A stretch of DNA of 64,000 nt from Epiperipatus broadwayi (taxonomy: Eukaryota; Onychophora; Udeonychophora; Euonychophora; Peripatidae), in assembly GCA_028023455.1 (NCBI GenBank), contig JAQFVV010000282.1, positions 437,001-501,000 on the forward strand, in the 5' to 3' direction. Position 1 is the first letter of the stretch; each line of letters begins with the position of its first letter. Under the pieces are notes generated by a model. It was not told the DNA's origin. It did no database searches and saw only the letters and a list, made by a program, of their open reading frames with translations. Positions 56,291 to 64,000 of this stretch are shown piece after piece. Both the position numbers and the translations under genes were made by a program.

Positions 56291-56574
56291 AAAAATATCC
56301 GAATTTAAACATTATATATTGTAACCGGACCGCCATACAACCGTTTTATTACCTCAGTTGTAACAATTTTCTGATGAGCATGCTGTAGGAAGGAACTATC
56401 AATTGACATTCCTAATGCAGATGTTAATGGCACCTACAACAATATTTCCTGCTCATCAGAGGTTGTAGTACAATAGAGACTGGGAACATCTAAACATTTA
56501 TATGTTTGGTTTTCCAAACAGCGCCATTAGAGTTCTGTCTTACTACAATCTGACTGGCCTTGGTCTAGCTATGT

Positions 56575-56735
56575 CTGACGTGGCTCAGAGAACATGAGAT
56601 TCTCTCATGAACCAGTGCTATAATTGGTGAGTGATGTGATAGATAAACAAAATAGAATTGGATAACTGGACAACCAATTTAATTTTAGTAACAAAAATTT
56701 ATTAGATAACAATTAAAGAATAAACTTGTAAACAT
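56575..56735. repeat. Shared block 'ctcagagaacatg', copy 2
   Basis: It pairs with 7795-7935. The preceding 250 bp (56330-56575) are less AT-rich and more complex ('gtaaccggaccgccatacaa', 'aaacagcgccattagagttc'), suggesting the body of an old element. Confidence 0.45.
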
Positions 56736-56767
56736 TCTGGTCTAGAATAATTCATTCGATTTAATTA

Positions 56768-57190
56768 ACAATTCATTTTGAATTCACTTGAGAGAAGATA
56801 ATTATGAAAATCCTAATTCAATGACAGTTCATTATTTTTTTATGAAAAGCTTGTGATTATACTGATTTAATAATTATTCATTCCGAATTCAGTTAACAGT
56901 TCATTTTGAATTCACTGGAGAGAAGATAATTATGAAAATCCTAATTCAATGATAGTTCATTAATTTTTTTATGAAAGAAGCTTGTGATTACTCTGATTTA
57001 ATAATTATTCATTCAATTCAGTTAACAGTTCATTTTGAATTCACTGGAGAGAAGATAATTATGAATATACTAATTCAATGATAGTTTATTATTTTTTTTA
57101 TGAGAAGAAGCTTGTATTACTCTGATTTAATAATTATTCATTCCGAATTCAGTTAACAGTTCATTTTGAATTCACTTGAGAAGATAATTA
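56768..57190. repeat. Tandem array 1, ~129-bp unit, ~3.3 copies
   Basis: 'ttcattttgaattcact' recurs at 56772, 56900, 57029 and 57160. Each time 'agaagataatta' and 'ctgatttaataattattcat' follow. Units differ by a few substitutions and small indels. Confidence 0.92.
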
Positions 57191-57600
57191 GAAGCAAAAG
57201 CATTTATGGTTTATACAATGATTCATTTGTTCATTTAATGAATCACTATTGACTAATAAATATTTGAGCTCAACAATTCTTGGTTTATAGAGCATTTATC
57301 ATTTGATAATTGAGGCATTTATAACTTAGCCAATGTAGAAGCATATTTTTACACATAAACTTTATTACACTATAATAAGTTTAGAAGCATTTAAATATTC
57401 ATGATTTATAGAGTATTCATCATTTATAGAGCATTTATCATTTGATAATTGAGGCATTTATAACTTAGCCAATGTAGAAGCATATTTTTACACATAAACT
57501 TTATCACATTACAAGAAACCCAGAAATATCCAAATATTTGTGATTTATACAGTATTTCATCATTTTTGAATTATTACTGATTGGTAGACATTTGAACTCA
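57191..57600. repeat. Tandem array 2, 139-bp exact direct repeat
   Basis: About 80 bp starting 'tttatagagcatttatcatt' at 57284 recur almost exactly at 57423. Outer pieces at 57200-57285 and 57540-57620 are also related to each other ('gagctcaacaa' and 'gaactcaacaa'). Confidence 0.88.
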
Positions 57601-57617
57601 ACAAATTTTTGTTTATA

Positions 57618-57832
57618 GAGCATTTCATTTAGAAGCAGTCAACATTTATAGTTATACAATAATTATTTAAGGTAAGAACCTTATAAGCAGTCAAGCACTT
57701 ATAACTTATACAATAATTTATTTAAGGTAAGAACCTTATAAGCAGTCAAGCATTTATAACTTATACAATAATTTATTTAAGGTAAGACCTTATAAGCAGT
57801 CAAGCATTTATAGCTTATACAATAATTCATTT
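57618..57832. repeat. Tandem array 3, ~56-bp unit, ~3.7 copies
   Basis: 'ttataagcagtcaagcattt' followed by 'atacaataatttatttaagg' repeats, with one unit missing a base in 'gtaagaacc'. The units are closer to each other than those of array 1. Confidence 0.92.
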
Positions 57833-57849
57833 TGTAATATTTGAGACTT

Positions 57850-58630
57850 ATGTTTTAATATTTTATAAAATTGCCTTCCAGTTTTACGGTCCATTTTATT
57901 CAAACGAAGGCAGGCTATTTCATTAATAGAAAGTCATGGTGAGCGTGGAGAGATTGAAGCACTTAATTTATTCCAGTTTCATGATAATTTCTCTAGTAAA
58001 ACTTTTTATTTTGATTTTCACGTCTTGTTAAAGCCCTCTGTGTAAAACGATAGAGAGAAAAAATTTCTTTCTTCAACGACGTGTCTAATTTGAATACTGC
58101 CTCAGTTTAACTCAAGTATCCTTTTTTTTTCTTTTTAATGATTGGATAATTAATTTCTTTCTTTTTTTATTGAGACAGATAAAAAAAAAATAAAACAAGA
58201 CGATATAACATTTTATTTAAATCCATCAATATTAAAAATCAAAAATATGATTTTATTTTCCATTTTTAACGAATCACAACTTTATTGCGTTTCCAATTAG
58301 ACCGAATCACGCTAGACGTTATTGAATGGGGGGTGTTCTTATGGATATTTATATGAGGAACAGTATTCCTGTTTCAATATAAATAAATTGAATGGTTAAA
58401 TTAAAATAGCATATTGAAGTCTGAATGCTGTGTAAATATGTATACATAATATATGTTGATTCTTAACTAGACATTACATATTGCAATGATCAGATACGCA
58501 TTACCACTAAACCTAACCCTAAAAATAAGCAGTGACCACTAACTTGCTTGTGTGAGCAATATATATAAATATAAATATTACCTTTGACAATACAAAGCCA
58601 AACCTCATTACTTATATTTTCAGGTCAATT
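57850..58630. other. AT-rich DNA with a short telomere-like motif
   Basis: 'ctaaacctaaccctaaaaat' at 58505-58530 is a single short relative of the array at 22093. No gene is seen. Confidence 0.45.
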
Positions 58631-58635
58631 TACAC

Positions 58636-59960
58636 ATGACTATATCATCTGCCACCAACATATCTGCCACCTTCTCTTATATCCTACTAAGATCCAGGAG
58701 ATACAAGATGACTCTTAAAAACCAAAATGTTAATTGTGGTAAACAGGATAAAAATATGATAGATAATGAACATATAATGTTATTAATGACAGAAATAACA
58801 AAATATATAACCAAAACAAAGTAAAATCATATGTGACTACATTTCTCTGATGGATTGTTATATTCATTAAGAACCTTAAAGCTGGGTTTAAACCTGAAGT
58901 ATAACAATGAGTATGATGCCTACTTATTAAAGATCTATGATAAGTTAACCAATTATCCTAATGGTTATAATGATTAACCGGTATTATATTATCAATGTCT
59001 TTCTAAACTTATTAAAATGGAGGGACTATATGTAGTTATGGCAGTTTACATCTATCCATCCTTAATGCTCCTAAGATCAAACCTATTTTCTTCATCCTTT
59101 ATGCACAAACTATGTGGAATATGAATGAATTAATGTGTTCAGGTATTCTAAACAACCTCCAGGGTTAATGTTTTACAGTTCCTGGTTATTCATTAAACCA
59201 TAATAAAAGAATGGTATTGCAGAGATCATTCATATTTTATGGACTACAACCACAGTTATATTAATGGATAATTACAAATGATTTCAAATTATGATGTCTT
59301 TTCACACAACTAACACCATAGATCCTCTACATCAGGTCCTGAAAGTATGTCAATGAAATAATTTATTGTCATGCTAAGTCATACAATAGAAAATGGTCAC
59401 CTGAATATGAACAATATTTGAAAGAAATGTATGCCTGTTTTGGCATGGCCATACCCAGTAAACATCATGGATAATTTTTTCAAATAAAGCAGGAAAGGAT
59501 TGGCTCCTTATATAATGGGTACACAAATTTGTTATCAATATAAAACAGGAAAATCCATCTGCATTGATAATTATTATATGAAAACAAACAACCTAGCGAT
59601 GGAAATTTAAATAAGTGAAAAAATACTCAATTAATTATTAATAAGCCTAGAAAACATGGTTATACTTGTTTCAAGCATGATCGGTCAATTTCTGAGATTG
59701 CACAAGTTGTCATATATTATATTACCCTGTGCAATTTAATGCCTTTTCAACATAGTCATTCCCAATATCACATGATGATAAATTTGATTAACCAATCTTT
59801 GATTAAAATCCACCTTATAATTTGTATTCATACACACAACTACTGCTTTACAGTGCTGCACAGATATAACATATACAAGGTAGCTTGAGACAGATCTATC
59901 AGTTATGCATATAGCAATAATTAAACGTATAAATAAAGTATTGACATTAACTATAATGTT
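58636..59960 (+). pseudogene. Possible decayed coding sequence, family unknown
   Basis: Several protein-like segments lie on the plus strand in shifting frames. The first is a 62-codon open start (58636-58824). Next comes a segment reading YNNEYDAYLLKIYDKLTNYP. Near 59343-59468 there is VNEIIYCHAKSYNRKW followed by SPEYEQYLKEMYACFGMA. Near 59630-59880 an 88-codon opening contains KPRKHGYTCFKHDRSISEIA. Low-complexity runs are scarce for this window. I cannot match it to a family, and the frames do not join without assuming several indels. It may be an old element protein or nothing. The 79-codon minus frame at 59736-59975 overlaps the last segment. Confidence 0.22.
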
Positions 59961-59989
59961 TATCTCAGCTGGCATATGTCTTAAGTGAT

Positions 59990-61591
59990 ATATATATATA
60001 TATATTGAAACAGTAAGATTTGCTTTGCAGATCTTCGTTTCACATTTCTCACCTATTTTCTACCCTCATACCTCAGTTTAAACCCCAGTGTATCGTGGTG
60101 TGTCTGCAATGTGTTTATATGCTGAAAATCCTGCCCAATTTTAAACCATGAGTACAACGCTCGTGTTATATATATATATTTGTGTTTCTAACTAGTATAA
60201 ATTATGTGTATGTACACGTAAAAGATATTTGTTTAAAAAGTAGGTTATATAGGTCGTAATTGCACACACGCTGTGATATATTTATTTTAAAAACTTTTAT
60301 TTTAAAAACTTAAAATAATTTTGTTATTTAAAATTATTTCTGATTAAATCTATTTGTAAAAAAGATATTACATTCCTAATATTTGTTTTAGTTTAATAAG
60401 GTAATATTTCTCGGTAGATAGATTTAGACATTTTACAATTTAAAAGTATTTTGTTTTTAGATTTTTAAAATCATGTCACATATTTTCTGTTAAAAATAAA
60501 TGAGGGTTGGTAAGAAAACAATAGTTTAATTAATATGTTCTAGTGGCTTATCTAAAAATACAGCAGATGTCCACTTAGGGAAATTTTAATTAGCAAAAGT
60601 TTTTTTTTAATGAAATCAAAGTTTTAATCTGAATGTCTACAGGGAAGTTAACAATAGAAAATTAATTAAAATTTTGTTGAATTCCTTTGGACATTAGGAT
60701 GGGTTTGATTGCAGCTTTGATAAGATAGCAAAATTTTGGTATGTTTGAAATGCTCCAGGGCAGTTTTATTGTACAGCTCTGATATATATATATATATAGG
60801 GTTTTTCTTTTGTTTGTTCATTCTTATTCTAGTTATAGATTGTTCTATTCTAGTCTTTGTCTTCTGACAGTAGACAAGTAAGTAGCTGCAAGTTTATTAT
60901 TGATGTTATTTTCATCTTCCAGTAAACTGAAAAGTATTCAAATATATTGCGGCTAAAGTGTTCTCTGACAAGTTTAATTTGCTGAGAGTTTAAGAATCTC
61001 GTAGAACTGCACACCCCAGCTTTTAACGAAGTTCTTAAAATGACCAAGTAGAGTCAGCAAGAATGCTATTTTTCTTTTGGAAATGGCCAGCCGCTGCTCA
61101 CCATACCATCCGATGCCTTCACTTAAGAAGCCCTAAAGACTGCCACTAAAAATATGAACTGTTAACTGAAATTTGCTGCCAAAGTCTTATGAGTGCTGCT
61201 ACCATCAAACTGGAAAGTCTCCACCTGAAATTTGCCTTCAAATGTGAACTTCTGACAAGGTAACCTAAATTAACCCAAGAGCTCTTGTGATATTGGATTC
61301 CTTATAAGCTATAGCTAATTCCATTTGTTTTATCTTATAATTCTGTTCTTGTTTTTTTAAATTCTGTAACTTAATTAGTGTACTCTATCTCTATACTTGG
61401 GTTAATATTTTGTATTTTTAATCTGTTTTTCTTTTATTATGATAGTGTGCCAGCATAGCCATCGACTGAGCGAATTACTCCCTTTTTTTTATTTAAATCA
61501 AGACACCACCATTAACACATTTTAAATTATAAATTTTGTCCTATTTTATTATCTCATTAAATCACTCATTTGAGGGCTATCTTACTATTAT
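59990..61591. other. Non-coding; less AT-rich at 60850-61270
   Basis: An (AT)n run starts near 59990 and another is near 60783-60797. The 60850-61270 patch has more balanced composition, and 'gacaaggtaacc' at its end resembles a splice donor, but no frame or acceptor supports an exon. The 65-codon minus frame has no known motif. Confidence 0.35.
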
Positions 61592-63282
61592 TTAACCCTT
61601 TTCTCGCCTCTTACGAGGTCTCTCGTCGACAGCTGACGTCACTCTAATTTTGTTAGTTTTAATGGTAGAATATTCGTTTGACAGTTATTGATTAGGTTTT
61701 TAAAAGTTCTGTAAGATGGTGCCCTCTTCCAAATTATTTTACAAGTAAAAAATAAAAAAAAACGCATTTAAAACTAAACAAAGAAAGAACCTTGTCGGTG
61801 ATTGGCTGTCAGCCAGCTCTCAGCCAAAAAAGAAATTCTGATTGGCTGGAAAGAACAAAGAAACCGCCTGATCAAAGAAAATAAAGAAAAACGCTGAGGT
61901 TTTCATTTCGAATATAATTTTAAAGAATATTAAGTATATATTGAGTAATTACAAATCATTTTCAGAGAGAATACTAAAAAATCAAAATTATTTTCGAAAA
62001 ATATTGAAGATTTTAGTAAAAATATTTAAGATTTAGCAAAAAGAAATATTTACTTTTCTATAACATAAAAGACATTTACGTCACGAACTCTTTGTTTATA
62101 TGATAGCTTTTATGTTGCCGAAATTGAATATTTTATAATAAATAAATAGCAATTTATTTTTGAAAGAACTTTCGTTCACTTTTATAACCTGACAATGTAT
62201 TAATATACTTTTTATAAACGAATATAAAGTCAATATGATATTAAAGGTGAAAATATTTTGACAATTGACTTGTCTTCAGTTTGTGAGCTGGCCAATTAAA
62301 ACCTTTGATTTTTAGCTGACACAACCAATAATATAATTAGCGGTTAAAAGGTTAACTTTAATAATTTTGCAGTTAAAATCCACATGTTTATTGGTTTTAA
62401 CATAATATGAGAATATGTATGAGGTCAATGAATAAATATTTAATAAATGCATGATTGCATAATTAACTTATATTTTCTTCTGAAACCCTGCAATTATGCA
62501 TTCTCCCATTTTAACCTTTTGAATGATGATTATATAATTGGCTGAATGAGTTAAAAATCAAAACTTGTAATTGGCCAACTCACAACTTTAACAAAATCTA
62601 TTGTTAAAATAGATCACTTTTAATAATATAAATACGTTAGTTTCGTTTGTAAAAAGTATATTACTGAATTTTAAGATTACGAAAGCAAATGAAAATCTTT
62701 TCAAAAATAAAATTTGATTTATAATTTAAAAAATATTCAATTGCGGTGAAATAAAAGTAACCGCTATTCAACCAACCAAAAAAGATTGCTGACGCAATCT
62801 TTTTTTTTTCACTTTACGTTACGATCAATATGTAGCAACAAATAAATAATTCTTGGTAATATCTTAACTATTTTTCTAAAATAATTTGATTTTTAGTATT
62901 ATTTTATCAATAATAATTTGTAATTCAATTCAAATATTGTTTAAAATGTTGTAAACATTTGTTTATCATTTTCGTAATAAAAATCAAAATGAACGTAACT
63001 TTTTACTTTTTGGCAGCCATTACCCTTTCTGACAGAAGTGGGACAGCCAATAAGATTCAAGAAAAGTTGGTGAGGAGGTGGTGCTTTGGTTTTGTTTGAC
63101 ATATATGGTCATTTTTATTGATTTTTTACTTGTAAAATAACTCTGAAGAGGGCACCATCTTACAGAACTTTTGATTTTCTTTCTAATGACATATCATATG
63201 TATACGTGGGATAAAAAGTAGCCGATTTAGAGTGATGTCAAATTTTCTCATTTTTAGACGAGTCATGCATTATAAGAGTTAA
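61592..63282. mobile_element. TTAA-flanked giant foldback element, ~1.68 kb
   Basis: The element is 61596-63278 between TTAA tetramers at 61592-61595 and 63279-63282. It starts CCCTTTTCTCGCC and, on the other strand, CTCTTATAATGC. The strongest arm match is 'aagttctgtaagatggtgcc' (61714 onward) with its complement ending near 63173. Weaker matches continue inward to a centre near 62437, for example 'ggccaattaaaacctttgat' against 62565-62585 and 'atatactttttataaacgaa' against 62645-62665. TTAA target sites and CCCT-type ends are characteristic of piggyBac-like elements. No transposase is encoded, so it is non-autonomous. Confidence 0.75.
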
Positions 63283-63285
63283 ATA

Positions 63286-64000
63286 AGCTTTATTGTTTTG
63301 CTTAATTTCCAAGCTTATAACTTTGAGGTCGAGAATATGCAGATTTTCTTAAAATAAATATTTGGGGAATTGATTAGGCACTTTCTCAAACTAAGTGAAT
63401 CATTTATAAAATATTTTATATACTTTATTTGAGTGTTGCTAGTAGGTGTATATCTGATGTTGAGCTCGCTTTGCTCCTCCAAAGGGCTTTAAACAGCTAA
63501 GACCATTTCTCCTTCACTTTCTGCAGTTCCCAGTTAGAGTGTGTACTCGAATTGTCACACCTGGGAATTCTATGTCATTGTCACACAGCCACTAAAGGTT
63601 TGGATGAGTCCAGCTTTGAACTGCCACAAAATACCACTTCCTACAGATTTAGGGCAAGACGCCTTCCCATGTTTCATTTTATTTATTTATTATTTAGTTA
63701 TTTATTTTGCAAAGCTTTGTGGTTTCAACATACAACATCCTCCATCCTTTACAGATATTCCTCACTAGCACCACCGACCTCCAAATATAATTTAATTATT
63801 TCTATGAATATGCATGTTCTAATCACATCCCCACCTTATAGCTTAATGAGCATCAGTCTGTTCTATTCTCGAAATCAAGAAGTGTTATATTGAAACCTTA
63901 CTGTCTCCAAACCATTTTATTCAACTATTTCTGATATTTGCTTAAAGCACCTCGCATATCTTCACAAACTCTCTTAGGCTCATTATCATAATGTTATTGT
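63286..64000. other. Less AT-rich segment with short frames
   Basis: Positions 63440-63900 have more balanced base use ('gctcgctttgctcctccaaa', 'ctagcaccaccgacctcc'). Two overlapping plus-strand frames of 75 and 113 codons share the DNA, so at most one could be real. Neither has a motif I recognise. An old retroelement fragment is the likeliest explanation. Confidence 0.3.

Noticed and set aside
56768-57832. CRISPR-like array
   Set aside because: The units are contiguous long tandem repeats without unique spacers, and the genome is clearly animal.
60840-61270. Possible exon with a donor site at 'gacaaggtaacc'
   Set aside because: There is no convincing acceptor or continuing frame, and donor-like strings are common by chance.
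63541-63893. 113-codon frame near the right edge as a gene
   Set aside because: An overlapping 75-codon frame on the same strand and a low-complexity TTTATT core argue against it. No motif is recognised.

Overview
This window looks like transposon-rich, non-coding DNA from an animal genome. By eye it is roughly 70-75% A+T (an estimate, not a count). It has long (AT)n tracts, no operons, no bacterial-type gene packing, and no host exon I can recognise. The mobile elements are an RTE-clade LINE, Penelope-like retroelements with GIY-YIG endonuclease domains, a hAT transposon remnant with a BED zinc finger, a TTAA-flanked palindromic element, and tRNA-derived SINEs. That mixture fits a metazoan. 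A degenerate TTAGGG-type array suits a non-arthropod invertebrate or a basal chordate, but I cannot name the species.

Layout. 1-11.6 kb: scattered foldback elements, a tandem pair of a ~430-bp dispersed repeat (called R1 here) and a tRNA-derived SINE. 11.6-13.6 kb: a 5'-truncated, broken RTE LINE, followed by R1 copies and long (AT)n tracts. 16-17.5 kb: a long inverted repeat and, beside it, a 478-bp hAT remnant with terminal inverted repeats and an imperfect 8-bp target duplication. 18-23.8 kb: foldback elements, an ~850-bp segment repeated again at 43 kb, an interstitial telomere-like array and a ~580-bp palindrome. 24.4-28.3 kb: a GC-richer island, two 3' ends of the RTE LINE (one with an exact 10-bp target duplication) and a tRNA-like SINE with an exact 13-bp target duplication. 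29-31 kb: foldback elements and an eroded GIY-YIG domain. 31.6-32.1 kb: a purine-rich GATGAA tract. 32-38 kb: mostly featureless AT-rich DNA.

39-41.2 kb is the most striking part. Two unrelated Penelope-like GIY-YIG fragments lie side by side, and each is a head-to-head palindrome with a spacer of about 60 bp. 41.6-53.5 kb: more foldbacks, R1 copies, a three-stop relic reading frame and a decayed tandem repeat. 56.7-57.85 kb: three adjacent tandem arrays with different periods (about 129, 139 and 56 bp). 58.6-60 kb: possible decayed coding sequence of unknown origin. 61.6-63.3 kb: a ~1.68-kb near-complete palindrome bounded by TTAA.

Nothing here is likely to be an intact host gene. Most reading frames are remnants of mobile elements or chance openings in AT-rich DNA. 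The recurring theme is inverted duplication: at least fifteen elements, from 84 bp to 1.7 kb, are near-palindromic, and many end directly on (AT)n tracts.
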